Assembly: GCA_030158115.1 (NCBI GenBank)
Contig: JAOATK010000008.1
Location: 1 to 64,000 of the forward strand
Source of the DNA: Legionella sp.
GTDB lineage: Bacteria > Pseudomonadota > Gammaproteobacteria > Legionellales > Legionellaceae
Direction of reading: 5' to 3'
DNA length: 64,000 nucleotides
Below are positions 1 through 11,419 of the stretch, one piece after another. Both the position numbers and the translations under genes were made by a program. Under the pieces are notes generated by a model. The model did not search any database, was not told the DNA's origin, and saw only the letters and a list, made by a program, of their open reading frames with translations. Each line of letters begins with the position of its first letter. The stretch's first letter is position 1.

Positions 1-160
1 ACCAGGAAATGTTAAGTATTTTCCTTCGGAATTTATTTTTTTCGTCATAAAAAAGGCCATGTTGGTTAATATTTTAATTATATCACTTCGTTCAATGGGT
101 TAACAGGTGTGGACGGGATCACGAGTGGCACACTTTGGAGCAACAAAATCTGGGGTATAG

Positions 161-307
161 CGCATTATCTTGCCTCAAAATCTCTCGAAAAAAAACCCGC
201 TCTACGCTGAAAGAGATGAAGAAAAGCGACGATTATTTATAGTAGAGCGCTCAAAATATACTGCTAAACAATGCGTATATATCGATGAGTCTGGCATTGA
301 TAAGTAA
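161..307 (+). pseudogene. Remnant of IS630-family transposase
   Basis: Hand translation of 161-307 gives RIILPQNLSKKNPLYAERDEEKRRLFIVERSKYTAKQCVYIDESGIDK*, with the 'LYxERDEEKR...VYIDESGID' pattern of IS630-type DDE transposases. It is short, preceded by a stop, and stops right after DESGID. Confidence 0.6.
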
Positions 308-316
308 CACATAGAC

Positions 317-378
317 TATGGGGTCAGGGCTCTAAGTGTGAATTTATCAATATTCACACTTAGAGCCCTGACCCCATA
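317..378. repeat. 27-bp perfect inverted repeat with 8-nt loop, TA at both ends (MITE/REP-like)
   Basis: TATGGGGTCAGGGCTCTAAGTGTGAAT (317-343) / ATTCACACTTAGAGCCCTGACCCCATA (352-378) are exact reverse complements. Confidence 0.9.
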
Positions 379-485
379 AGTTAATCTAAATAAATATAAA
401 TAAATGAGTTACATAAAACGATTAAAATGGTATATTATAGATCACCTAGAATATATTGAGATCAAATTATTTTATTGGAGGTTTC

Positions 486-1274
486 ATGGCCCTAACAACA
501 CAACAATCCTATAATGCTTTGTTTCGCTACTCAGAAGCATTAAAAAATACCAGATTATCCTACTTGCGCCTACTTGAAAATCCTGGTGTTTCTGAGGAAG
601 ATAAAAACAAAATCTGGGCGGTGAGTCTTATATTGCAATACATGATAGATAACCATAAAAAATATAACACTCTGTTGGCATCCTTAAATAAAGATAAACA
701 AGCACTAGTGATTATAGAAAGCTTATTTAAAGGAGTAACCATTGATCCAGCAATAAATCTTCAGGGATTCATCGATCAAGTACAAACCACCATGCAAAGT
801 GAAAAATTCAAATCTGATCTTACTGAATTAGTCCATCAAACCGAAGAAAACAGTAATGTGGCATTGTATTCGATTCTTGGTGGCATTAGTATATTTTTAT
901 TGTTTATTTCATGTACTGTATTGATGCCCTTTGTAGGTCCCTGGGCACTTTGCGCTGTAGGTATCCTTTTCATAGCTGCTTGCATTTTCCTAGGCATGGC
1001 CGGTTTTAAAAATCAACAAACAAAAATTATAAAGGATCCAATCTTTATGTATTCCTTGGAAGCTACAGAGCCACCAGCTTATGGCCTCACTGAAGAATAT
1101 TGTTATCAAAAAGAGAATTCTGATAGTGGTTCGATCATTCAAATTAAAAAAACCCATCAGCCAGAATCAAAAGGAGAGCTGAGACAACGTTTTTTTCAAG
1201 CACAGATGAATCATATGCAAACTTTGAGTGAAGAAGTTCAAATGCAATTTTCTCAGCAAACGATTCTTAATTGA
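486..1274 (+). CDS. Hypothetical protein with two central hydrophobic (TM) segments
   Basis: ORF 456-1274; start at 486 preferred because GGAGG lies just upstream (about 477-482). Hydrophobic stretch ALYSILGGISIFLLFISCTVLMPFVGPWALCAVGILFIAACIFLGMAGF. Confidence 0.75.
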   Translation: MALTTQQSYNALFRYSEALKNTRLSYLRLLENPGVSEEDKNKIWAVSLILQYMIDNHKKYNTLLASLNKDKQALVIIESLFKGVTIDPAINLQGFIDQVQTTMQSEKFKSDLTELVHQTEENSNVALYSILGGISIFLLFISCTVLMPFVGPWALCAVGILFIAACIFLGMAGFKNQQTKIIKDPIFMYSLEATEPPAYGLTEEYCYQKENSDSGSIIQIKKTHQPESKGELRQRFFQAQMNHMQTLSEEVQMQFSQQTILN

Positions 1275-1525
1275 TTAATCCTGTAATGCTCCAATGAGGC
1301 TAGACCCCATAGGTTCTCTTCATAGTTTTCTGTATTTAACGCCGCTATATATTGTATATGTTGAAATGGTAATTAAGACTTATGGCCGTTGGATACCGGA
1401 TAGTTCAACCCAATCAGATTATCGTCCGATTCATGATTGGAGTCGTCATTTAGGGTAAATGGTGCTTTTATCGTGCCGCGGTTTGAACGGGTTGTAATTT
1501 CACCCTTATAAATCAAACACCTAAT

Positions 1526-1918
1526 TGGTGGAGGCGGCGGGAATCGAACCCGCGTCCGCAGATCCTCTGCCTTCAGTTCTACATGCGTAGCCTTGTCATT
1601 TGATTTAACTGTGAACACTCCGACGGGCAGGATGGTACACAGCGATTCCCTGAATTTCGCATCATAATCCGGGATGGGTTATGACACTAGCTTATCTTCT
1701 ATGACCGTTGATTCGATACCGGTAAGCGAGCTCGGTCAACGGGGCACCGGGGTTAAGGCCGGTACACGTTGCAGTAAAACCAAAGCTTATGCAGCTATAG
1801 CTTGTCCTGCGAAGTTTTCATCGTTTGCATTTATATTTTTTGAGTCTGATTTACGAGCGTTCTCATGCTCGGCATGCACCTCTGGTTTTGCAACCCACGT
1901 CGAAGCCAGGTCGCCCCC
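1526..1918 (-). ncRNA. ssrA: Transfer-messenger RNA (tmRNA)
   Basis: Minus strand starts GGGGGCGACCTGGCTTCGACGTGGGTTGCAAAACC and ends GGGTTCGATTCCCGCCGCCTCCACCA; GGGGGCG pairs with CGCCUCC as acceptor stem. Tag ORF (1787-1828) encodes ANDENFAGQAIAA-stop. Confidence 0.97.
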
Positions 1919-2068
1919 CAATACTGTACACTTTAAGTATAACATAAAATAAACAGTTAAAAGCATCTTCTTTTTAAAAAAGACACCTGTCTTTGTGAGC
2001 ATTAGCCAGGCAAAGACGGGCTTGGGATCTGTTTTTACACCACTTGTTTTAGCCTTCTAAAAAGACAC

Positions 2069-4087
2069 TTAACCTTTAATGTCATTATGGCGTAGTAGCG
2101 CATCAATCGTTGCTGGGCGTCCCCTAAACTCTTTATAAGCTTCTGCAGCAGGCTTAGATCCACCAATCTCTAAAATGGAACGAAGAAAATCTTGTCCGGT
2201 TTTAGAATTAAGCACCCCTTCTTCTTCAAAACGAGAAAACGCATCACTAGAAAGAACCTCAGCCCAACTATAACTGTAATATCCCGCAGCATAACCACCG
2301 CCAAAAATATGGCTAAAACTATGTTGAAAACGATTATAAGGAGCTAGTGGTGTCACACAGGTTGTAGACCTTACGTCGGTTAAAATATCATTCACTAGAG
2401 TCAAATTGTCTGCCGAGTATTCTTGATGAAGTCGGAAATCAAATAAAGAAAACTCCATCTGCCGTAGCATTGCCATAGCTGACTGAAAATTCTTAGCGGC
2501 AATTAGGCGTTTATAAAGCGCTTCAGGTAATGGTTTTCCTGTTTCTACGTGGGCTGTTAATACCGCTAAAGCGCCTTGCTCCCAACACCAGTTTTCAAAA
2601 AATTGGCTGGGTAATTCTACCGCATCCCACTCAACACCATTGATACCGGATGCGCTAAGATAATCAACCTGAGTTAAAAGATGATGTAGGCAATGACCAA
2701 ATTCATGGAATAGTGTGACTACTTCCTCATGAGAAAGTCTTGCCGGTTGATTCGCGGATGCTTTGGCAAAATTACAAGTCAATGTAGCAATAGGTAACTG
2801 CACTGTTCCATCTTCTAATTTTCTTCTACTTTGCAAAGAATCCATCCAAGCCCCACCACGCTTATTGGGTCTGGCAAATAAGTCCGTATAAACATATCCT
2901 CGCACTTGGTTGTGCGCATCAATCACGGCATAGCACTGCACGTCTTTATGCCAAATATCAACGCCTTTAATTTCCTCAATAGTCATGCCATAGAGCGTTT
3001 TTACCAGATTAAATAGCCCTTGCATTACTTTAGGTTGCGGGAAATAAGGACGTAAATCTTCTTGAGAAAGAGCAAATAAATCTAATCTTCTTTTTTCTGA
3101 TAAATAGCCCATATCCCAAGGCTGAATCGAATTAATATTCCATTTATCTGCTGCAAATTGCTTTAACTGCTTAAACTCTTCTTCAGCCTGATGACGGGCG
3201 CGGCGGACTAAGTCATTCATGAAATCAATGACCTGCTTTGTGGAGTCAGCCATTTTGGTAGCTAAAGACAATTCTGCATAGTTATTAAATCCTAGAAGGA
3301 TGGCTTTTTCATGCCGTAAGGCCAGGATTTCCTTCATGAGAGGCGTATTATCAAAACGACCCGCATAAGGACCTTCATCCGATGCTCGGGTTACATAAGC
3401 CTGATAGATTTGTTCGCGTAATGCACGGTCTTCTGCGTAAGTCATTACGGCTTGATAACATGGATATTCCAAGGTCAAAACATAACCTTTAAGACCTTTT
3501 TCAGTAGCCAGTTCTTTAGCCGTATTTAATGCATGGTCTGGTAATCCAGCTAAACGGGTGGCATCTTCCAAATGAATTGTAAACGCTTGCGCTGCATCTA
3601 ATATATGGTGTTCAAATTGGTTGCCTAATTCGTCTAGTCGCGCTTGAATTGCTTCAAAGCGTTTTTTATTTTTTTTATCTAAAGCAACGCCTGATAATTT
3701 AAAATCACGTAAACAATCTTCTATCAATTTTTTTTGTATAGCATTTAGTTTGTGCGTATCTATGGATTGAATCGCTTCGTATAATTCATGATTTTGTCCC
3801 ATCGCCGCTTCATAGGCTGAAAGCGAAGGCAAACAAGACTCATAACATGCTCGTAATTTAGGGGAATCCATCACGGAATGTAAATGCGACATGGGTGACC
3901 AAAAACGCTCGAGTTCATCGGACATGTCTTCTAGGGGGTACATTAAATTTTCCCAGGTATAAGCATGGTTTTCTTTTAATAAATGCTCGACCTGTTCCAA
4001 ATGATTTTTTAGCATGGCATCAAGATGTGCCTTAAATCCCTCGATATGAATATGGCTAAATTGTGGTAACCCAACTAACACAGACAT
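2069..4087 (-). CDS. prlC: Oligopeptidase A (M3 family zinc metallopeptidase)
   Basis: 672 aa; HEFGH zinc motif in VVTLFHEFGHCLHHLL; typical M3 C-terminal region (FSHIFGGGYAAGYYSYSWAEVLSSDAFSRF). Confidence 0.95.
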   Translation of the reverse strand: MSVLVGLPQFSHIHIEGFKAHLDAMLKNHLEQVEHLLKENHAYTWENLMYPLEDMSDELERFWSPMSHLHSVMDSPKLRACYESCLPSLSAYEAAMGQNHELYEAIQSIDTHKLNAIQKKLIEDCLRDFKLSGVALDKKNKKRFEAIQARLDELGNQFEHHILDAAQAFTIHLEDATRLAGLPDHALNTAKELATEKGLKGYVLTLEYPCYQAVMTYAEDRALREQIYQAYVTRASDEGPYAGRFDNTPLMKEILALRHEKAILLGFNNYAELSLATKMADSTKQVIDFMNDLVRRARHQAEEEFKQLKQFAADKWNINSIQPWDMGYLSEKRRLDLFALSQEDLRPYFPQPKVMQGLFNLVKTLYGMTIEEIKGVDIWHKDVQCYAVIDAHNQVRGYVYTDLFARPNKRGGAWMDSLQSRRKLEDGTVQLPIATLTCNFAKASANQPARLSHEEVVTLFHEFGHCLHHLLTQVDYLSASGINGVEWDAVELPSQFFENWCWEQGALAVLTAHVETGKPLPEALYKRLIAAKNFQSAMAMLRQMEFSLFDFRLHQEYSADNLTLVNDILTDVRSTTCVTPLAPYNRFQHSFSHIFGGGYAAGYYSYSWAEVLSSDAFSRFEEEGVLNSKTGQDFLRSILEIGGSKPAAEAYKEFRGRPATIDALLRHNDIKG

Positions 4088-4148
4088 GATACGCCTTAAA
4101 GAATGAATATAAGGTAAAGCATAGCATTCAATTGAAAAAGCCTCTACC

Positions 4149-5375
4149 TCAAACTGGTGTCAATGCAGGCAAGTTATTGTCGGGTTCTGGTGTCACCTCT
4201 TGCGGAGCAAAAAAACCCAATTTAGTAATACCGGAAGGAATAGCATCCTTGGGTCTGTAATGATTCAGAATAGGTACCAAAGCAAAATTGATAAGGCAAA
4301 TAAGCACCAGGATACTTGCGCCAATTAAAGGAATAATAGGATTCCCTGCAAAAAGGGGCGCAAAACAGCACATGGCTAAAAAAATACACGTGGTTAACGT
4401 GATATGTGCACCTAAACGTAATTTTTCAAAATTTATCTGCCGCCTAAGTACGTCTAAATGCTCTTGAATCTCTTCTTTATTTTCAGAGCGATTGTATAGA
4501 TTCTGGTAATATTTTTGCAAATCATAAAGTCGCTTTAATTCGATGCAGGTACGCCCTACTGAGAGAAGGATATCGTACCCAAAAAATGCTATCCCCAAAT
4601 AGGCAGCAACTGGTGCTAAAAGCCCAACTAATACAAAACAATTAATGGTGTTAACAGAAATCCAGGCTAAATCATTGGCCAGCTCAAACCAACGACGTTG
4701 CAATTGGGCTTGAAGACGAATAAAAAAACCCAATGATTTTTCTTTATCAGAGGTCATCCATGGCCCAATCACTGTATGTTTTATCAATAAGGAAAGATTA
4801 ACGAATAAGCGCGGCACAAAGAAAATCCACATTAAATGTGGGAGCACCGGATCGGTATATTTGTCCAAATTTCTTATAATCGTACGATACCAAGAGGCAC
4901 TTGAATCTAGTCTCGCAATCAAATCTAAACATCTTTTCGTGCGGGTAAACAATAAACGATATAAATTACTTTGAATGGTTTTATTACGCACTTCTTGTGA
5001 AAAAGAAAGACCATTATTAATTGCGCCTATGCTAGCTGGTAAGCCTAAGATATTTCGGTAAAGTTCTTGTTGTTCTCGTAAACGCCTTACCTCGCGTGGC
5101 ACTATTAAATAGTAGTGATATATATGCTCTAATAAACCCGCCAATAAAAGTGCTGAACGAATTTGCTCTTCTTTGAGCAATTTTTCAGATAATACTTGAG
5201 AGCGTATCTGTTGACTGAGGAGATTGTACTCCATGGTGATGACAAGATGAGAAGAAACCATTTTTTGATAGACATCAAGACGAATAGTCTCAGGAAATCT
5301 TAATAGCTCAAGAACCTCTAAATCAGAAGATTGATTAAAAAAAATTTCTTGTAGCCGTTTAATAACTGGTGTCAT
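4149..5375 (-). CDS. Hypothetical multi-pass membrane protein
   Basis: 408 aa long ORF with several hydrophobic segments; no family recognised. Confidence 0.75.
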   Translation of the reverse strand: MTPVIKRLQEIFFNQSSDLEVLELLRFPETIRLDVYQKMVSSHLVITMEYNLLSQQIRSQVLSEKLLKEEQIRSALLLAGLLEHIYHYYLIVPREVRRLREQQELYRNILGLPASIGAINNGLSFSQEVRNKTIQSNLYRLLFTRTKRCLDLIARLDSSASWYRTIIRNLDKYTDPVLPHLMWIFFVPRLFVNLSLLIKHTVIGPWMTSDKEKSLGFFIRLQAQLQRRWFELANDLAWISVNTINCFVLVGLLAPVAAYLGIAFFGYDILLSVGRTCIELKRLYDLQKYYQNLYNRSENKEEIQEHLDVLRRQINFEKLRLGAHITLTTCIFLAMCCFAPLFAGNPIIPLIGASILVLICLINFALVPILNHYRPKDAIPSGITKLGFFAPQEVTPEPDNNLPALTPV

Positions 5376-5654
5376 GAGGTCCTAAAGTGATTTTTGGATA
5401 TCACCCTAATTTATTGGTCACAAATTGATTTATGAGACAAAAATAAGATCTGATTATACATAAATCATCAAAAAAGTAAATCACAGATCTCACTTTTTAG
5501 CATACATTATGCTAAAAATATACTCATAAGATGCTTAAATTAGCTCTTAAAGAACCTCATTTTGCAAGGAATTTTTAAAAACAAGGATGTTTTCTTGATG
5601 ATTCATGTCTTCTGAGCGACAATAGCACACCCAATTCAGCATACAAGAGAGCGC

Positions 5655-7655
5655 ATGAATCTTTCTAAAGAATTAGCCAATGCCATTCGTATTTTAAGTA
5701 TAGACGCCGTAGAGAAAGCTCAATCAGGACATCCCGGTATGCCTTTAGGCATGGCAGATATAGCGACCGTTTTGTGGAAAAAATTTTTAAAGCACAACCC
5801 CAAAAATCCCCATTGGTTTAATCGAGATAGATTTGTATTGTCTAATGGCCATGGTTCTATGCTGCTTTATTCTTTATTGCATTTAACTGGATATAAACTA
5901 TCTCTTGAAGAGCTCAAAAATTTCCGTCAATTAAACTCTCAAACCCCCGGTCATCCTGAGTTGGATCATACCCCTGGCGTAGAGACCACAACCGGACCAC
6001 TAGGACAAGGATTAGCAAACTCTGTAGGAATGGCCATTGCCGAACGTCTTCTTGCAAACCAGTATAATCATCCGAAATTTGAACTCATTGATCATCATAC
6101 TTATACCTTTGTGGGTGATGGATGCTTGATGGAAGGCATCTCCCATGAGGCTTGCTCCCTAGCTGGCACCTTAGGCTTAGGAAAATTGATTGTTTTTTAC
6201 GACAGCAATGGCATTTCGATTGATGGCCACATAAAATCCTGGTTCACTGACGATACCGCCATGCGTTTTAAAGCCTACAATTGGCAAGTGATAGAAGCGG
6301 TTGATGGCCATGACATGGTGGCTATTGAAGAAGCCATAATAAAAGCTCGCGCTAATACGACGCAACCGACCTTGATTATCTGCAATACCGTTATTGGGTT
6401 AGGTTCATCAGTAGCCGGAAGTGAAAAATCACACGGAGCTCCACTCGGTGCTAAAGACATTCAAGCAGTGCGTGAATTTTTTAACTGGCCTCATGCTCCT
6501 TTTGACATTCCAGACTCTCTTTATCAACAATGGAATCATGTTGAACAAGGCGAATATGACGAACAACAATGGTTATTATTATTGCAGCAATACAAACAAT
6601 ATTACCCATTAGAACAGGCTGAGTTGCTACGTCGAATGAACGGTGATCTACCAGATAACTGGCATACTCAAGCACAGGTATTTTTAGAACAATGCCGTCG
6701 TAATGAAAAAGCAATCGCTACGCGTAAAGCATCCCAACAATGCATTGAATTTTTCGCCCACTCCTTGCCAGAAATGCTGGGGGGATCAGCCGATTTAACA
6801 GGCTCAAATAATACAGATTGGTCAGGAAGTAAAGTCATCACTTCTGAGGATTTTTCGGGTAATTATTTACATTATGGTGTTCGTGAATTTGCTATGGCTG
6901 CCTTGATGAATGGTATGGCAGTGCATGGCGGATTTGTTCCTTATGCAGGCACTTTCCTTGTCTTTGCAGACTATGCCCGAAATGCTGTGCGATTAAGCGC
7001 CTTAATGAAGCAGCGCGTCATTTATGTATTTACACATGATTCAATAGGCTTAGGCGAAGACGGCCCGACACATCAGCCTGTAGAGCACGCCTCCATGTTA
7101 CGTATGACCCCTAATATGACTGTTTGGCGCCCTGCTGATTTAATGGAAACCGCTGTGGCATGGCAGCAGGCTTTAGAGCGCCATAATGGACCCACCTCTT
7201 TATTGCTTTCAAGACAAAATTTGCCAGCTCTACCGCATGGTAATGAGGCTGCTGAGGTAATTAAAAAAGGCGGTTATATTCTGCTAGATTGCGAGGGAGT
7301 TCCTGATGCCATTCTAATTGCCACAGGCTCAGAAGTCCAATTAGCACTACAGGCTGCGGAGCATGTGAAAACAAATGGTTTAAAGATACGAGTAATTTCT
7401 ATGCCTTGTGCTGAGCGATTCCTTGAGCAAGATTTACACTACAAAAATCACATACTCCCCAGAGAAGTAACAACACGTATCGCCATTGAAGCAGCCAGCT
7501 CTGCTTATTGGTATCAATTTGTTGGTCTGGATGGTGCGGTGATTGGTCTAGATCGTTTTGGAGTCTCAGCTCCAGCAGCCCAAGCTTATGAATTCCTTGA
7601 TATTACAGTAGAACGAATCATCAACACTTTAAAAACATTAACAAATAAACTATAG
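5655..7655 (+). CDS. tkt: Transketolase
   Basis: 666 aa; MNLSKELANAIRILSIDAVEKAQSGHPGMPLGMADIA, GDGCLMEGISHEA, THDSIGLGEDGPTHQPVEH. Confidence 0.98.
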   Translation: MNLSKELANAIRILSIDAVEKAQSGHPGMPLGMADIATVLWKKFLKHNPKNPHWFNRDRFVLSNGHGSMLLYSLLHLTGYKLSLEELKNFRQLNSQTPGHPELDHTPGVETTTGPLGQGLANSVGMAIAERLLANQYNHPKFELIDHHTYTFVGDGCLMEGISHEACSLAGTLGLGKLIVFYDSNGISIDGHIKSWFTDDTAMRFKAYNWQVIEAVDGHDMVAIEEAIIKARANTTQPTLIICNTVIGLGSSVAGSEKSHGAPLGAKDIQAVREFFNWPHAPFDIPDSLYQQWNHVEQGEYDEQQWLLLLQQYKQYYPLEQAELLRRMNGDLPDNWHTQAQVFLEQCRRNEKAIATRKASQQCIEFFAHSLPEMLGGSADLTGSNNTDWSGSKVITSEDFSGNYLHYGVREFAMAALMNGMAVHGGFVPYAGTFLVFADYARNAVRLSALMKQRVIYVFTHDSIGLGEDGPTHQPVEHASMLRMTPNMTVWRPADLMETAVAWQQALERHNGPTSLLLSRQNLPALPHGNEAAEVIKKGGYILLDCEGVPDAILIATGSEVQLALQAAEHVKTNGLKIRVISMPCAERFLEQDLHYKNHILPREVTTRIAIEAASSAYWYQFVGLDGAVIGLDRFGVSAPAAQAYEFLDITVERIINTLKTLTNKL

Positions 7656-7686
7656 ATAGCAAAACACATTAAATTGGAGAAGTAGT

Positions 7687-8679
7687 ATGACAATACGCGT
7701 TGCGATTAATGGCTATGGCCGCATTGGTCGTTGCATTTTAAGGTCCATTTTTGAATCCAACAGACAAAATGAGTTTGAAGTGGTTGCCATTAATGATTTA
7801 TCCGGTATCACCACTACCGCCCATCTAACGCGTTATGATACCACTCATGGCCGCTTTGCCGCTGAAGTATCTACAGAAGGCAATACGCTGATTGTTGATG
7901 GTCATGCTATTCAAATTATTGGTGAGCGAAATCCTCTTAATTTACCTTGGAAAGAATTAAATATTGATATTGTCTTTGAATGTACTGGATATTTCACTGA
8001 ACGTTCTGAAGCAATCAAGCATCTTACTGCCGGAGCTAAAAAAGTATTAATTTCAGCCCCTGGAAAAAATGTCGACGCAACCATCGTATATGGCGTTAAC
8101 GAGCATTTACTTAAAGCATCTGATCTGATTGTATCAAATGCATCCTGTACTACGAATTGCTTGGCCCCTGTTGTTAAGCCTTTAAATGATGTGTTAGGTA
8201 TTGAAAATGGCTTGCTAAATACCGTTCATGCTTACACTAATGATCAAATGCTTTTAGATGGAAGTCATAACGATTTACACCGTGCACGCGCTGCGGCACA
8301 TAACATCATTCCAACTAAAACAGGCGCTGCTGCTGCTGTAGGACTTGTGTTACCTGAATTAGCGGGCAAGCTAGATGGTTTTGCAATGCGTGTGCCAGTA
8401 ATCAATGTCTCAGTCATTGACCTGACATTTACTGCCGGTCGTGAAACAACAGTAGATGAAGTTAATGATATTGTGCGACGAGCAAAAAGCCGAATTTTAC
8501 ACATTAATGATGAGCCATTAGTATCCTCCGACTTTAATCATAATCCGGCTTCCGCAATCTTTGATACCACACAAACTAAAGTATTTGGTAAATTAGTCAA
8601 AGTAGTCGCATGGTATGATAATGAGTGGGGCTTTTCTAACCGTATGTTAGACACAGCACATCAAATGACGAACTGCTAA
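7687..8679 (+). CDS. gap: Type I glyceraldehyde-3-phosphate dehydrogenase
   Basis: 330 aa; [26 protein letters not shown] active site, [14 protein letters not shown]. Confidence 0.98.
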   Translation: MTIRVAINGYGRIGRCILRSIFESNRQNEFEVVAINDLSGITTTAHLTRYDTTHGRFAAEVSTEGNTLIVDGHAIQIIGERNPLNLPWKELNIDIVFECTGYFTERSEAIKHLTAGAKKVLISAPGKNVDATIVYGVNEHLLKASDLIVSNASCTTNCLAPVVKPLNDVLGIENGLLNTVHAYTNDQMLLDGSHNDLHRARAAAHNIIPTKTGAAAAVGLVLPELAGKLDGFAMRVPVINVSVIDLTFTAGRETTVDEVNDIVRRAKSRILHINDEPLVSSDFNHNPASAIFDTTQTKVFGKLVKVVAWYDNEWGFSNRMLDTAHQMTNC

Positions 8680-8697
8680 AAACCCCGAGCGGAGATA

Positions 8698-9891
8698 ATG
8701 ATGAGTCTGATAAAAATGAGTGATATAGATCTTGCTGGAAAAAGAGTTCTCATTCGCGAAGATTTAAATGTTCCAATCAAAGAAGGCATGATCACCAGTG
8801 ATCAACGTTTACAAGCCTCTCTGCCGACTATAGAAGCTGCTTTGTCAGCTGGTGCTGCAGTCATGGTTTTATCCCATCTTGGCCGACCAGAAGAAGGTAA
8901 ATTTGAAAAACGCTTTTCTTTACAACCTGTCGCAGATTATCTAAAAAAACATTTAAACTATCCTGTGCGCTTCGTTACCGATTATCTTAATGGAGTTGAG
9001 GTCCATGCTGGGGAATTGGTGATTTGTGAAAACGTGCGCTTTAATCACGGTGAAAAAAGCAATGATGTGGAATTAGCAAAAAAACTGGCTAAGCTCTGTG
9101 ACGTCTTTGTGATGGATGCTTTTGGAACAGCTCATCGTGCACACGCGTCAACCTATGGTGTTGCACAATTTGCTCCAGTTGCTGTTGCAGGCCCCTTGTT
9201 AGTAAGAGAACTTGATGCATTGAAAAAAGCATTAGCTGCCCCCGAAAAACCTATTGTTGCAATTGTTGGTGGAGCAAAAGTTTCTTCTAAATTGAGTTTA
9301 TTAAGACAATTGATAGGCATGGTAGATTATCTCATTCCCGGTGGAGGCATTGCTAACACTTTTTTGAAAGCACAAGGATTTGAAATTGGTCTTTCTCTGT
9401 ATGAGCCTGATTTACTGGATGAAGCACGAGAAATTCTTCAACTAGCCAAAGAAAAAGGCTGCCATATTCCACTACCTACAGATGTTGTCGTCGGTAAAAC
9501 ATTTAGTGAACATTGCCCCGCCTATAATAAGTCGCTGCAAAATGTTGCAGCAGACGACATGATTCTTGATATTGGCCCAGTCACTGTCAGTGATTATGTG
9601 GATACAATTAACAAAGGCAAAACCATTATTTGGAATGGCCCGGTAGGTGTTTTTGAGTTTGCACAATTTGCTTATGGAACTCGTGCATTAGCCATTGCTA
9701 TAGCCGAAAGCGATGCTTTTTCAATTGCTGGTGGTGGTGATACTCTGGCAGCTATTGATTTATATGATCTTAACCAACAAATCTCTTATGTTTCTACAGG
9801 AGGTGGGGCATTCCTTGAGTGTCTGGAAGGAAAAACCTTGCCAGCAGTTGCCATTTTGCAGGAGCGAGCCCAAGATGTTACGTCAGACTAA
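8698..9891 (+). CDS. pgk: Phosphoglycerate kinase
   Basis: 397 aa; [44 protein letters not shown]. Start 8698 or 8701. Confidence 0.98.
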   Translation: MMSLIKMSDIDLAGKRVLIREDLNVPIKEGMITSDQRLQASLPTIEAALSAGAAVMVLSHLGRPEEGKFEKRFSLQPVADYLKKHLNYPVRFVTDYLNGVEVHAGELVICENVRFNHGEKSNDVELAKKLAKLCDVFVMDAFGTAHRAHASTYGVAQFAPVAVAGPLLVRELDALKKALAAPEKPIVAIVGGAKVSSKLSLLRQLIGMVDYLIPGGGIANTFLKAQGFEIGLSLYEPDLLDEAREILQLAKEKGCHIPLPTDVVVGKTFSEHCPAYNKSLQNVAADDMILDIGPVTVSDYVDTINKGKTIIWNGPVGVFEFAQFAYGTRALAIAIAESDAFSIAGGGDTLAAIDLYDLNQQISYVSTGGGAFLECLEGKTLPAVAILQERAQDVTSD

Positions 9892-11302
9892 AATCGTTGC
9901 CACCCTAGGGCCATCCAGTAACTCAGCAGCGACACTTCGAGCCATGTTAACAGCAGGGGTTGATGTAGTACGTGTTAATTTTTCTCATGCGGATGCCTCA
10001 GCCATAAAGCTTATTGCTCTCGTAAGAGAACTTGCTGAAGAGCTTAATAAGCCTGTGGCTGTCATGGCTGATTTACAAGGTCCTAAAATACGTATAGGTC
10101 GTTTTAAAGAAAAATCAGCTCTTTTAGTAGAAGGCAAAAAATTTACTTTGGATTGTAATTCAGCAGAGAAATTAGGAGATGCTAATGAGGTTTCTGTGGC
10201 CTATCCTAATTTAGCTGCAGAATTAAATCCTGGCGATTACTTACTGTTAAACGATGGCTTAATCGAGCTAAAAGTTAACTCCATTTCTGGTTCTAAAATT
10301 CATTGCATAGTCATTGAAGGTGGTATTTTAACGGACCTAAAGGGTTTAAATAGAAAAGGTGGTGGTTTAGCAGCAAGAACACTAACTGACAAAGACAAGC
10401 GTGATTTAAAAACTGCCATTGATGCAGAGGTCGATTATATTAGTTTATCTTTTGTGAAAGATGCTGAAGATATCCGACGTACCCGCGCTTTGCTAGAAGA
10501 ATTTGGCGCTAAAAAAACCTATATTATAGCCAAAATTGAGCGAACTGAAGCGCTAGAACATTTAACCTCAATTATCCAAGAAGCGGATGCAGTCATGGTG
10601 GCTCGTGGTGATTTAGGCGTAGAAGTGGGGGCGGCAGAAGTTCCTGCCATTCAAAAACATATTATTGGTCAAACCCGTCGTTTGAATAAAGTAGTAATCA
10701 CCGCAACACAAATGATGGAATCAATGATCACATGCCCCCAGCCTACACGTGCTGAAGTATCTGATGTAGCAAATGCGATATTAGATGGAACCGATGCAGT
10801 CATGTTGTCTGCAGAAACAGCCAGTGGCCAATTTCCTGTGAAAGTGCTCACTATGGTCAATAAAATTTGCTTAAGTGCTGAAAAGCATGCCAGCTTTTAT
10901 TATCACGAGACGTTAGAATCCTGTCATAATCAACAAACGAATCAAGCGATTGCCATGGCAACCATGCATACGGCAAATCATTTTCCCATCCAAGCCATTA
11001 TTACCTTAACTGAATCAGGCGATACCGCGCTGTGGATTTCCAGACAACATAGCACCGTACCTATTTTCGCGGTTTCTGCTAATAAACGCACTATTGGTCG
11101 ATTAAGTCTAATTCATAATGTTTTTCCTATCTTTATGAATTACCATCAATTTGCACCAAATAATTTGAATCAGCAAGTGTTGGACGAGTTGATAAAAGCT
11201 AACTATATCGTTAAAAAGGGGTTTATTTTATTAACTCGTGGTAGAACTATTGGAAATACTGGAGGAACGAACAGTATGGAAATTATTCATCTGGATAGTT
11301 GA
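9875..11302 (+). CDS. pyk: Pyruvate kinase
   Basis: ORF track starts at 9713, inside pgk; family start is [15 protein letters not shown] at 9875, preceded by GGAG and overlapping the pgk end by 17 bp. Contains [21 protein letters not shown]. Confidence 0.97.
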   Translation: MLRQTKIVATLGPSSNSAATLRAMLTAGVDVVRVNFSHADASAIKLIALVRELAEELNKPVAVMADLQGPKIRIGRFKEKSALLVEGKKFTLDCNSAEKLGDANEVSVAYPNLAAELNPGDYLLLNDGLIELKVNSISGSKIHCIVIEGGILTDLKGLNRKGGGLAARTLTDKDKRDLKTAIDAEVDYISLSFVKDAEDIRRTRALLEEFGAKKTYIIAKIERTEALEHLTSIIQEADAVMVARGDLGVEVGAAEVPAIQKHIIGQTRRLNKVVITATQMMESMITCPQPTRAEVSDVANAILDGTDAVMLSAETASGQFPVKVLTMVNKICLSAEKHASFYYHETLESCHNQQTNQAIAMATMHTANHFPIQAIITLTESGDTALWISRQHSTVPIFAVSANKRTIGRLSLIHNVFPIFMNYHQFAPNNLNQQVLDELIKANYIVKKGFILLTRGRTIGNTGGTNSMEIIHLDS

Positions 11303-11419
11303 AATTCGCGCACGCAGGTGGGGGGTATTTGTTTTTTGACACCGTATTCAAGTTGAGTATGGCTCCCCGACTTTGCGGGGATCACCAATAAAAGGTGTCT
11401 ATACCTCAGGAGCAGTATC

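Noticed and set aside
1373-2002. ORFs 1373-1618 (-), 1674-1952 (+), 1787-2002 (-)
   Set aside because: They lie on or across the tmRNA gene; the only genuine translated part is the 13-aa tag.
6177-6714. Small ORFs inside tkt on both strands
   Set aside because: Fully contained in the strongly supported transketolase; shadow ORFs.
8265-8504. 79-aa minus-strand ORF in gap
   Set aside because: Shadow of GAPDH coding sequence.
9713-9874. Extended N-terminus for pyruvate kinase in the ORF track
   Set aside because: Overlaps pgk heavily; the 9875 start has an SD and matches the family N-terminus.
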